From Dermatophilaceae bacterium (GTDB taxonomy: Bacteria; Actinomycetota; Actinomycetes; Actinomycetales; Dermatophilaceae), in the NCBI GenBank assembly GCA_013361975.1, contig JABFXB010000485.1, positions 1-7,135 of the forward strand: a stretch of DNA of 7,135 nucleotides, given 5' to 3'. Positions within the stretch are counted from its first letter, which is position 1, and the number at the start of each line of letters is the position of its first letter. Positions 1-5,108 of this stretch are shown here, piece by piece. A program made the position numbers and the translations under genes. Under the pieces are notes generated by a model. That model did not search any database and had not been told where the DNA came from. It was given only the letters and a program-made list of their open reading frames with translations.

Positions 1-55
1 TCGGGGCCGCGCTCGGGGCCGTGGTCGGGTCGCTCTTGCCGGTCCGGGGCGCCAT
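1..55 (-). CDS. Possible start of a further minus-strand gene (cut by window edge)
   Basis: An ATG at 55 opens a minus-strand frame that reads MAPRTGKSDPTTAPSAAP to the window edge, with G or C in every third position. The Ala/Pro/Thr/Ser-rich start looks like a flexible N-terminal tail, so no function can be given. It would lie 26 bases downstream of the maleylpyruvate-isomerase-family stop and could be the last member of that transcription unit. There is no clear Shine-Dalgarno sequence; a weak -10-like hexamer (CACACT, 63-68) lies seven bases before the ATG. The opposite strand is also open here and could instead be the end of a convergent gene, so this call is tentative. Confidence 0.3.
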   Translation of the reverse strand, partial: MAPRTGKSDPTTAPSAAP

Positions 56-81
56 GCGGCCCAGTGTGTCAGGCCGACGGG

Positions 82-762
82 TCAGAACGCGGAGATCGTC
101 CGCGGGGCACGCTCGGCACGTGACAGAGCCGACACCACAGCCCCCTGGCCGTGCCTGCGCACGGCCACCCGGGTGAGCAGCGCGAGGACCGGGACCAGCA
201 CCTCGTCGGGCAGCGGCGGCGTGTCGAAGCCGAGGCTCGCCGCGACGTCCTCGCCGTGCACGACGACCTCCATCATGCGGCCGGTGAGGAAGTCGTCGCG
301 CCGCAGTGCCCAGCCGGCCCACGGGATGAGGACGGCACGCTCCGCAGGCTGGGCGGCGAGCAGGTCGGGCAGGGCCACCCGGGCCTCGGTCACGCTGGCC
401 AGCACGGAGTCTCGACCGGCCGCGGCCTGCGCGTCGCCGCCGGCCCGGATGGACACGTTCACGTCGTCGTCGAGACCGCCCTTGACCCACGCCGACCGTG
501 CGTAGTGCTCGTCGAGGCTGATCGCGTCGGGCCACGGCTCGGCGCTCAGCAGGTCGACGGCGATCACCGGCTGGCTCGCGAGGTGGGCGACGAGGCCACC
601 GACGCTCCACTGCGGCAGCGCGCTCGGGGTGTCCCAGGCGGCGGCGACGTCGTCGCGCGCGAGGATGGCTGCGACGTGGTCGACGGCGGCGAGAAAGGCC
701 CGGCGGAGGTCACGGTCACGAGGGTCGGTCAGGTCGGTCGCGGCCGGGTCGTCGTCAGGCAT
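82..762 (-). CDS. Maleylpyruvate isomerase-family (DinB/MDMPI fold) protein, probably mycothiol-dependent
   Basis: A 226-residue protein of the actinobacterial mycothiol-dependent maleylpyruvate isomerase family, a metal-binding four-helix bundle related to DinB. Visible family features are W52-SVGGLVAHL with His60, and the later helix GRMMEVVVHGEDVAAS with Glu165 and His169 spaced E-x3-H. In the characterised Corynebacterium enzyme an equivalent His/Glu/His set binds zinc. The family is thought to use mycothiol as cofactor or co-substrate, but most members have no known substrate, and this gene has no aromatic-degradation neighbours. A true maleylpyruvate isomerase role is therefore not supported beyond fold. 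The ATG at 762 overlaps the end of the RecB-like gene by 8 bases (ATGCCTGA), which fixes the start and implies translational coupling. In-frame sequence upstream of this ATG is a shadow of the RecB-like gene. Confidence 0.85.
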   Translation of the reverse strand: MPDDDPAATDLTDPRDRDLRRAFLAAVDHVAAILARDDVAAAWDTPSALPQWSVGGLVAHLASQPVIAVDLLSAEPWPDAISLDEHYARSAWVKGGLDDDVNVSIRAGGDAQAAAGRDSVLASVTEARVALPDLLAAQPAERAVLIPWAGWALRRDDFLTGRMMEVVVHGEDVAASLGFDTPPLPDEVLVPVLALLTRVAVRRHGQGAVVSALSRAERAPRTISAF

Positions 763-1639
763 CGCCACGCTCCGCTGGCGTGGAGTCGTAGCCAGCGGGC
801 TCGAGGCCGGCCCAGTCGGACTTCTCGGGGCCGACCTGCTGGCCCTCGGCACAGTGGGCCCGGAAGTCGCACCAGGAGCAGATCGCCGACGGCCGCGGCT
901 GGAAACGCGTGGACTCGACCCCGAGCTCCTTGAACTCGGCATCGGCCCGGCGCAGGTCGGAGGCGATCGACTCGGCCTCGGCGACCTTGCGGGCGAGCGA
1001 CTCGTCGGTGTGCTCGTGCGCGGCGACGGTTCCGGACGGCACGTGGTGCAGCTCGACCCGTCGGCACGGCCGGCGGAACATGCGGGCCGAGGCGACGGCA
1101 TACAGCGCGAGGGGCAGCGACGTGCTTGCGTCGTCGTCGGTGGGCACCTGCCGGCCCGTCTTGTAGTCGACGACCACGAGCTCGCCGTCGCGGTCGTCGA
1201 GGCGGTCGATGCGGCCGGTGATCGCCACCTCGTCGGTCTTGAGCGAGACGCTGCGCTCGATGCCGACGGGCTGGTTGTCGCGGTCGCTGCGGCGCAGGTA
1301 GTCGGTGACGGCGTCGCGAACCCGAAGGCGCCAGGCCGCCGACTGCTCGGGGTCTCGGAACCCGACGTCGATCCACGACGTGCGCACGAGCTCGGCGACG
1401 CCGGCGGGCGTGCGCTGCGACACGGGGAGGTCCCAGAAGTCGCGCAGGACGTTGTGGGTCGCGATGCCGACCGAGGTGTGGGCGCGCTGCGGGCGGGCCT
1501 GCGGCCGCGGCCGGTCGAGGTACTGCATGCGGTAGCGGCGCGGGCAGTCGAGGTAGGCGAGCAGGCGGGACGGCGAGCCGGAGTAGAGCGGGGTGGGCAT
1601 GCCGGCGAAGGTCGTCTGCTCAGCCGCTCCGGTCGTCAC
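755..1639 (-). CDS. Stand-alone RecB-like PD-(D/E)XK nuclease with probable 4Fe-4S cluster
   Basis: A 294-residue nuclease of the RecB/Cas4/AddB-type PD-(D/E)XK superfamily. The catalytic core is visible: His62 (VGIATH), Asp145 in GRIDRLD, and Asp158-Tyr-Lys160 in VVVDYKTG. Four cysteines sit as in AddB, Cas4 and Dna2: Cys32 in YLDCPRRYR near the N-terminus, and Cys254, Cys257 and Cys263 in the C-terminal AICSWCDFRAHC. Together they should hold a 4Fe-4S cluster that closes the nuclease fold. No helicase domain is present and no helicase gene lies next door. The Gln of the usual QxxxY motif is Pro176 here (LPLALY). The likely role is a single-strand-directed DNA exonuclease in repair, inferred from family. 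The GTG start has TAGGGT six bases upstream, fitting a leaderless mRNA. It is followed by the isomerase-family gene with an 8-base overlap. Confidence 0.9.
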   Translation of the reverse strand: MTTGAAEQTTFAGMPTPLYSGSPSRLLAYLDCPRRYRMQYLDRPRPQARPQRAHTSVGIATHNVLRDFWDLPVSQRTPAGVAELVRTSWIDVGFRDPEQSAAWRLRVRDAVTDYLRRSDRDNQPVGIERSVSLKTDEVAITGRIDRLDDRDGELVVVDYKTGRQVPTDDDASTSLPLALYAVASARMFRRPCRRVELHHVPSGTVAAHEHTDESLARKVAEAESIASDLRRADAEFKELGVESTRFQPRPSAICSWCDFRAHCAEGQQVGPEKSDWAGLEPAGYDSTPAERGDA

Positions 1640-1645
1640 GCCGCC

Positions 1646-1651
1646 ACCCTA
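1646..1651 (-). promoter_or_regulatory. -10-like hexamer of a probable leaderless promoter for the RecB-like gene
   Basis: On the minus strand TAGGGT (TANNNT type) is followed by exactly six bases (GGCGGC) and then the GTG start, so transcription would begin at the start codon. The same six-base spacing occurs at four other genes here. No convincing -35 was found. The purine-rich TAGGGTGG could alternatively serve as a weak Shine-Dalgarno. Confidence 0.4.
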
Positions 1652-1713
1652 CGGCCCGCAACCGACACGGCACGGGAGCCGTGCACGGGCGTCCGCGTGG
1701 AGGCGCGGTGGGC

Positions 1714-2328
1714 TCAGCCCTCGCCGCTGACGAACGCGCGCACCGAGTCGGCCACCATCTGCACGGCGATCGCCGACAGCAGCAGGCCGGCGATGCGGGT
1801 CAGCAGCATCGTGCCGCTCTCGCGGAGCAGTCCGCGCACCTGGCCGGCGAAGCGCAGCACGAGGTAGACGGCGAGCATGGCGGCCACGAGCGCGGCCCCG
1901 ACCGCGACGTACTCCGCCGCCGTGTCGGACCGCTGGACCGCGAGCATCGTCGCGACGATCGCCCCGGGACCGGCCAGCAGCGGCGTGCCGAGCGGCACGA
2001 GCGCGACGTTCACGCCGGCGTCGGCGAGCGAGTCGGACTCCTTGCCCGTCAGCAGCTCGAGGGCGACGAGCAGCAGCAGGAGTCCCCCGGCGCCCTGCAG
2101 CGCCGCGATCGAGATGTGGAGGTAGTCGAGGATGCTGCGGCCGAAGAGCGCGAACATGGCGATCACGAACACGGCCACGAGGGAGGCGCGGCGCGCCGCG
2201 ACATTGCGCTGCACCTTGGTGAGCGACCCGGTGAGCGCGAGGAAGATCGGCACCGCGCCGGGCGGGTCGAGGATGACGATGAGGGTGATGAAGGTGCTGA
2301 GGAAGACGGTCGTGTCGAGGAAGGTCAC
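1714..2328 (-). CDS. MarC-family integral membrane protein
   Basis: A 204-residue polytopic membrane protein of the MarC (UPF0056) family, with about six hydrophobic helices along its length. Family signatures are present in order: DPPGAVPIFL at residues 21-30 in the first loop, VPLGTPLLAGPGAI at 111-124 in the middle re-entrant/helix region, and GTMLLTRIAGLLLSAIAVQM at 172-191 near the C-terminus. The usual family length is about 200-220 residues, so it is complete. The biochemical function of MarC proteins is not established; the original link to multiple antibiotic resistance has not held up. The GTG at 2328 overlaps the PHP stop codon as GTGA (4 bases), so the two are almost certainly co-transcribed and translationally coupled. 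A longer in-frame reading upstream is PHP coding sequence in another frame. The next gene begins 74 bases downstream. Confidence 0.9.
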   Translation of the reverse strand: MTFLDTTVFLSTFITLIVILDPPGAVPIFLALTGSLTKVQRNVAARRASLVAVFVIAMFALFGRSILDYLHISIAALQGAGGLLLLLVALELLTGKESDSLADAGVNVALVPLGTPLLAGPGAIVATMLAVQRSDTAAEYVAVGAALVAAMLAVYLVLRFAGQVRGLLRESGTMLLTRIAGLLLSAIAVQMVADSVRAFVSGEG

Positions 2329-3203
2329 GCCCGCAGCACCTCCGTGACGCCGCTGGAGGCGGCCTCGATGGCGTCGAGGACCTCGGGCGCCGTGGTGTTC
2401 TCGGCGAGCCGGTTGCGCTTGCCCTCGCCGTGGTAGTCGCTCGACCCCGTGAGCAGGAGCCCCAGCCGGTCGGCGAGCGCCGTGGCGCGTTCGACCTCGG
2501 CAGCACCGTGGTCGCGGTGGTACGCCTCGAGCCCGACGAGACCGGCCGCACGCATCCTCTCGATGAGGGTGTCGTCGAGGCCACCGGACCGCGTGCGTGT
2601 GAACGGGTGCGCGATGACGGGCACCCCGCCGGCCGCCCGGACCAGCTCGACAGCACGCACCGGGTCGGGGGCGTAGTGCCCCACGTAGTAGGGCGAGTCG
2701 TCGCCGAGCCACTGTCGGAAAGCCTCGTCGCGATGACGGATCGTGCCGTTCGCGATGAGCGCGTCGGCGATGTGCGGCCGCCCAGCGGTGGCGCCGGGAC
2801 CGACCTGGGCGAGCACCTCGGCATACGTCAGGGGTATGCCGTCGGCGGCCATGAGCCCGACCATGCGCTCGAGCCGCGTGGACCGGGAGTCACGGGCCCG
2901 GGCGAGCTCGTGCGCGAGCGGCTGGTCGGCGGGGTCGGTCAGGTAGCCGAGCAGGTGGATCGAGGAGTAGCGCCAGGCACAGGAGATCTCGATGCCGCGC
3001 ACCAGGGTGACGCCGTGTAGGCGTGCGGCGTCGGCCGCGTCGTGCCAGCCGGCGACCGTGTCGTGGTCGGTGATCGCGAGGACGTCGACCCCGGCCGCCG
3101 AAGCCGCCGCCACGAGGTCCGCGGGCGTCTCGGTGCCGTCGCTGACGGAGGAGTGCGTGTGCAGGTCGATGACCGGCCTCGCTCCTGCCCCTGTCGACGT
3201 CAC
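2325..3203 (-). CDS. PHP-domain metal-dependent phosphoesterase (RNase AM/YciV-like)
   Basis: A 292-residue PHP-domain protein with a full set of metal ligands: DLHTHSSVSDG (His15, His17, Asp22), ITDHDT (Asp46, His47, Asp48), GIEIS (Glu72), SIHLLGY (His83), GRPHIA (His144), VIAHPF (His199) and GSSDYHG (Asp256, His258). Length and motif order match the YciV/RNase AM group. Characterised members of that group act as 5'-3' exoribonucleases or 3',5'-nucleoside bisphosphate phosphatases using divalent metals; which activity this one has cannot be read from sequence. The GTG at 3203 is preferred because TACTCT lies exactly six bases upstream. The only Met-initiated alternative (3284) falls inside the palindromic repeat, and nearby upstream Val codons are GTC. 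Its stop overlaps the MarC start. Residues 122-128 are encoded by an inverted pair of the CGGCATAC octamer that coincides with rare ATA and TAT codons. Confidence 0.9.
   Translation of the reverse strand: MTSTGAGARPVIDLHTHSSVSDGTETPADLVAAASAAGVDVLAITDHDTVAGWHDAADAARLHGVTLVRGIEISCAWRYSSIHLLGYLTDPADQPLAHELARARDSRSTRLERMVGLMAADGIPLTYAEVLAQVGPGATAGRPHIADALIANGTIRHRDEAFRQWLGDDSPYYVGHYAPDPVRAVELVRAAGGVPVIAHPFTRTRSGGLDDTLIERMRAAGLVGLEAYHRDHGAAEVERATALADRLGLLLTGSSDYHGEGKRNRLAENTTAPEVLDAIEAASSGVTEVLRA
2819..2841. repeat. Inverted pair of CGGCATAC octamers inside the PHP gene
   Basis: CGGCATAC at 2819-2826 and its exact reverse complement GTATGCCG at 2834-2841 are separated by seven bases. The pair lies in frame in the PHP gene, encoding Gly-Ile-Pro-Leu-Thr-Tyr-Ala, with Ile as ATA and Tyr as TAT. 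Elsewhere in the window neither trinucleotide occurs outside this octamer. It looks like a site for a dimeric DNA-binding protein or a modification site, but no factor is known to me. Confidence 0.55.
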
Positions 3204-3209
3204 GCCCCA

Positions 3210-3215
3210 AGAGTA
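3210..3215 (-). promoter_or_regulatory. -10-like hexamer of a probable leaderless promoter for the PHP-marC unit
   Basis: On the minus strand TACTCT is followed by six bases (TGGGGC) and the GTG start at 3203. This matches the TANNNT -10 type at the distance expected for a transcript starting on the start codon, and it decides the PHP start. It lies 40 bases beyond the end of the left palindrome, so the unit appears to have its own promoter after that hairpin. Confidence 0.45.
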
Positions 3216-3255
3216 GGGCCGCGTGACGTGCGCCCCCGCCACCGACGTGCTGCCT

Positions 3256-3328
3256 CGCAACACACCGAGTAGGTCACAACCCACCGCGATCCGATCCCGG
3301 TGGGTTGTGACCTACTCGGTGTGTTGCG
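3256..3328. repeat. Long palindromic hairpin element, copy 1 (left flank of the nuclease-like gene)
   Basis: A 73-base near-perfect palindrome. Bases 3256-3286 pair with 3298-3328 without a break (31 bp), then comes a C/C mismatch (3287/3297), three further pairs, and a 3-base CCG loop (3291-3293). The outer arm CAACACACCGAGTAGGTC (3258-3275) is identical to copy 2. Positions 3276 and 3281 differ from copy 2, and the opposite arm differs to match. It starts 13 bases after the stop of the AbiEi/DUF559-like gene, so it may end that transcript, but no U-tract follows on the minus strand. Length and sequence conservation go well beyond an ordinary terminator. Confidence 0.9.
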
Positions 3329-3341
3329 GATGGTGGGCCCG

Positions 3342-4295
3342 TCAGGCCGGGTGGGACCGGGGAACGGACACGAGCTCGGCCGCCCGACGAACCCGAGCCC
3401 CGAGAAGTCCGGGTCGGGACAGCTCGGACCAGATGACACGCTCGACCGGGTGTCCGAGCCGCCGGATCGCGTCCTCGCGGCGCTTCTCCAGCCAGACCAC
3501 CTGCTCCGGGCTGGCGACTGCGTCCTCCGCATCGCGGGTGCGCGCGTACTTGACCTGACCGTCGAACTCGATGACCACTCCTTCGACCATCAAGTCCACC
3601 CGGGCCACGAAACGACCGTCTGCGTCGCGAAGAACCACCTGGCTCTCAGCCGCGTACCCGAGGTCGCGCAGCGCGAGGCGCGTGCGCGACTCACCCACCG
3701 ACTCGCTCCGGCCATCCATCAGCAGGACGGCATCCAGCGCGCGTCCACGACCCTGGTGCGGCGACAGGGCCGCCGTCTCCTCCGTGAGCTGGCCTTCGCT
3801 GACGAGTCCTGAGCGGAGCGCCGCATCGCCCGCGACGACCGCACAGACACGTCCCATGGTCGTCGCGGTTCGGACGATGGCTCGAGCTGGCGACACGCAC
3901 TGCACCTGCCCCACTGGGACCACGGCGACGCCGTCGTCCGGATGGAGCCACACCGACCCTCGCCGGACCCCTTGGACAGTGTCGCTCACCAGGTCGATGC
4001 GCCTGGGGTCGTGGTCCCACAGAGGCAGGCCCAGCACCGCCAGAGCCGCATGGTGGCTCAGGGCATCGCCGGGCCGAGACCTGACGACGGCGAGGCAGCC
4101 CAGGCGGAAGCGCTCGTCGGGAGAGGCCGAATCCCACACCTTCGCGAGCACGTACGCACCACGCCGCACTCGGACCAGCTCGCGTCGACGCAACGCCTGG
4201 TGCAGGTACGCCTTGCCAAGTCCCACGGCCAGTGCCTCATGGGCAGCGAAGGCGCCGCCCTGTGCGGCGGCCAGCGCTTCCAGTCGTGTGTCCAT
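3342..4295 (-). CDS. AbiEi-like winged-helix domain fused to DUF559-like PD-(D/E)XK nuclease domain
   Basis: A 317-residue two-domain protein of a type common in actinobacteria. Residues about 1-55 look like an AbiEi-type winged helix (LVRVRRGAYVL at 40-50). Residues about 79-93 (LSHHAALAVLGLPLW) are the hallmark of the AbiEi-antitoxin-related family. The C-terminal part resembles DUF559/Vsr-like endonucleases: SESVGESRTRLALRDLG (Glu202, Arg205), RVDLMVEGVVIEFDG (Asp234, Glu243, Asp245), Lys249-Tyr250, and the EKRREDAIRRLG helix (270-281). Nuclease activity and a toxin-antitoxin role are inference; no AbiEii toxin gene is adjacent. The ATG at 4295 gives the usual N-terminus; an earlier Met (4412) lies inside the right palindrome. 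A hand count gives 67-70% GC in three sampled 60-base rows against 73-88% in five rows of neighbouring genes. Inverted hairpin elements flank the gene on both sides, suggesting acquisition as a unit. Confidence 0.8.
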   Translation of the reverse strand: MDTRLEALAAAQGGAFAAHEALAVGLGKAYLHQALRRRELVRVRRGAYVLAKVWDSASPDERFRLGCLAVVRSRPGDALSHHAALAVLGLPLWDHDPRRIDLVSDTVQGVRRGSVWLHPDDGVAVVPVGQVQCVSPARAIVRTATTMGRVCAVVAGDAALRSGLVSEGQLTEETAALSPHQGRGRALDAVLLMDGRSESVGESRTRLALRDLGYAAESQVVLRDADGRFVARVDLMVEGVVIEFDGQVKYARTRDAEDAVASPEQVVWLEKRREDAIRRLGHPVERVIWSELSRPGLLGARVRRAAELVSVPRSHPA

Positions 4296-4301
4296 GCGGG
4301 C

Positions 4302-4307
4302 AGGTTC
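4302..4307 (-). promoter_or_regulatory. Weak -10-like hexamer before the AbiEi/DUF559-like gene
   Basis: On the minus strand GAACCT precedes the ATG at 4295 by six bases (GCCCGC). Only the two most conserved -10 positions (A2, T6) match. The spacing equals that at the other leaderless-type starts. No Shine-Dalgarno sequence is visible, which mildly supports it. Confidence 0.25.
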
Positions 4308-4309
4308 GC

Positions 4310-4317
4310 CGGCATAC
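4310..4317. promoter_or_regulatory. Single CGGCATAC octamer in the leader of the AbiEi/DUF559-like gene
   Basis: CGGCATAC on the plus strand, 14 bases upstream of the minus-strand ATG at 4295. It is an unpaired copy of the octamer that recurs through the window, and its place near the start of transcription could allow regulation. Confidence 0.35.
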
Positions 4318-4345
4318 GCAGAGATCGCCAAGCACTGCGGCCGCA

Positions 4346-4385
4346 CCTGTGGACGGCGGCCCATCCGGCACCCACCCCTGTGGAC
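4346..4385. repeat. Direct repeat CCTGTGGAC, DnaA-box-like on the minus strand
   Basis: CCTGTGGAC occurs at 4346-4354 and again at 4377-4385, 31 bases apart (about three helical turns), between the right palindrome and the AbiEi/DUF559-like gene. On the minus strand the second copy contains CTGTCCACA, eight of nine matches to the high-GC actinobacterial DnaA box TTGTCCACA; the first contains CCGTCCACA (seven of nine). The repeats could be an operator for the winged-helix protein or DnaA sites. Confidence 0.4.
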
Positions 4386-4390
4386 AGCGA

Positions 4391-4459
4391 CAACACACCG
4401 AGTAGGTCGCAACGCACCGGGATCGGATCGCGGTGCGTTGCGACCTACTCGGTGTGTTG
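4391..4459. repeat. Long palindromic hairpin element, copy 2 (right flank, inverted relative to copy 1)
   Basis: A 69-base near-perfect palindrome. Bases 4391-4419 pair with 4431-4459 (29 bp), then a G/G mismatch (4420/4430), three pairs and a 3-base CGG loop (4424-4426). The 13-base core (4419-4431) is the exact reverse complement of the copy 1 core (3286-3298), so the two elements point in opposite directions around the gene between them. Arm differences from copy 1 at 4409 and 4414 are matched at 4441 and 4436. It begins 11 bases after the MaoC stop codon, so it may also end that transcript. Confidence 0.9.
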
Positions 4460-4470
4460 CGGGGGCGGGG

Positions 4471-5013
4471 TCAGGCCTGCGAGGCGGGGTCGGGGCCGGG
4501 CCAGTTGCGGTCGGGCACGGGAGTCGGCCGGCCGGGCTGCTCCCCGCCGCGCGCCTCGAGGTAGCTCTCCTTGGGCACCATGACCTTGCGCCGGAAGAGG
4601 CACACCACGGTGCCGTCCTGCTTGTAGCCGATGGTCTCGACGTGCACGACGCCCCGGTCGTCCTTGGAGGTCGACTCCCACTTGTCGAGCACGCGCGTCT
4701 CGCCGTAGAGCGTGTCGCCGTGGAACGTCGGCGCGACGTGGCGCAGGGACTCGATCTCGAGGTTCGCGATCGCCTTGCCCGAGACGTCGGCCACCGACAT
4801 GCCGAGCAGGATCGAGTAGACGTAGTTGCCGACGACGACGTTCTGCCCGAACTGCGTCGTCTCCTTCGCGTAGTTCTCGTCGAGGTGCAGCGGGTGGTGG
4901 TTCATCGTCAGCAGGCAGAAGAGGTGGTCGTCGTACTCGGTGACCGTCTTCCCGGGCCAGTGTCTGTAGACCGCCCCGACCTCGAACTCCTCGTAGCTGC
5001 GCCCGAACTGCAT
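4471..5013 (-). CDS. MaoC-family (hot-dog fold) dehydratase
   Basis: A 180-residue single hot-dog-domain protein of the MaoC dehydratase family, which hydrates or dehydrates CoA-thioester double bonds. The region MNHHPLHLDENYAKETTQFG (residues 37-56) aligns with the active-site segment of the mesaconyl-CoA hydratase-like branch, with Asn38, His43 and Asp45 as likely key residues. NVVVGNYVYSILLGMSV (58-74) is the long central helix, and EIESLRHVAPTFHGDTLYGE (86-105) is the typical strand-turn following it. The tail from about 155 is Gly/Pro-rich and probably disordered. The ATG at 5013 has a strong GGAGGAG Shine-Dalgarno six bases upstream; the frame is open further upstream, but those bases belong to the intergenic hairpin. 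The substrate is unknown, since no CoA-ligase, acyl-CoA dehydrogenase or lyase gene lies nearby. It appears monocistronic, bounded by hairpins on both sides. Confidence 0.9.
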   Translation of the reverse strand: MQFGRSYEEFEVGAVYRHWPGKTVTEYDDHLFCLLTMNHHPLHLDENYAKETTQFGQNVVVGNYVYSILLGMSVADVSGKAIANLEIESLRHVAPTFHGDTLYGETRVLDKWESTSKDDRGVVHVETIGYKQDGTVVCLFRRKVMVPKESYLEARGGEQPGRPTPVPDRNWPGPDPASQA

Positions 5014-5019
5014 CCCAAC

Positions 5020-5026
5020 TCCTCCG
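5020..5026 (-). promoter_or_regulatory. Strong Shine-Dalgarno for the MaoC gene
   Basis: Minus-strand GGAGGAG ends six bases before the ATG at 5013. It is the only textbook ribosome binding site in the window and decides this start over the longer in-frame reading from 5112. Confidence 0.75.
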
Positions 5027-5067
5027 ACCGACGACACGCGAAAAGCCAACGGCTCCCAGCCTGCCCG

Positions 5068-5105
5068 AGCACACGGCATACGACCACGGGCGTATGCCGT
5101 GTGCT
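5068..5105 (-). terminator. Hairpin after the ThrE-type gene, built on the CGGCATAC octamer
   Basis: A 15-bp perfect stem (5068-5082 with 5091-5105) and an 8-base loop lie three bases past the exporter's stop codon. The stem contains CGGCATAC (5074-5081) and its reverse complement (5092-5099). No U-run follows directly; a small AGCC-GTT-GGCT hairpin with TTTT lies further on (5041-5054). It probably reduces read-through into the MaoC gene, although a protein-binding palindrome is equally possible. Confidence 0.55.
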
Positions 5106-5108
5106 TGC

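Noticed and set aside
3..176. Plus-strand open frame from the left edge beginning GAALGAVVGSLLPVRG
   Set aside because: Its start resembles a membrane-protein end, but it then becomes Arg-rich and overlaps the isomerase-family gene antisense by about 95 bases; the edge prevents a decision.
723..740. Short tandem GGTCGGTC repeat near the start of the isomerase-family gene
   Set aside because: It simply encodes the Thr-Asp pairs of ATDLTDP in a high-GC codon context and has only two units.
1666..1683. Small hairpin CACGGC-6-GCCGTG between the marC and RecB-like genes
   Set aside because: Only six base pairs with no U-tract; in DNA this GC-rich such stems are expected by chance, so I do not call a terminator.
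629..1867. Long plus-strand open frame of about 412 codons
   Set aside because: It lies antisense to the RecB-like and isomerase-family genes, has no recognisable family, and is Arg/Gly/Val-rich as expected for a shadow in very high-GC DNA.
3204..3284. Upstream Met start for the PHP protein
   Set aside because: That Met codon lies inside palindrome copy 1 and would add repeat-encoded sequence; the GTG at 3203 fits the promoter and the family N-terminus.
4296..4412. Upstream Met start for the AbiEi/DUF559-like protein
   Set aside because: The codon is inside palindrome copy 2 and the added residues do not resemble the family; the ATG at 4295 gives the usual MDTRLEALAA start.
3256..4459. Interpretation as an ordinary insertion sequence with terminal inverted repeats
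   Set aside because: There is no transposase, no flanking target-site duplication was seen next to the outer ends, and each end is itself a full palindrome rather than a one-sided terminal repeat.
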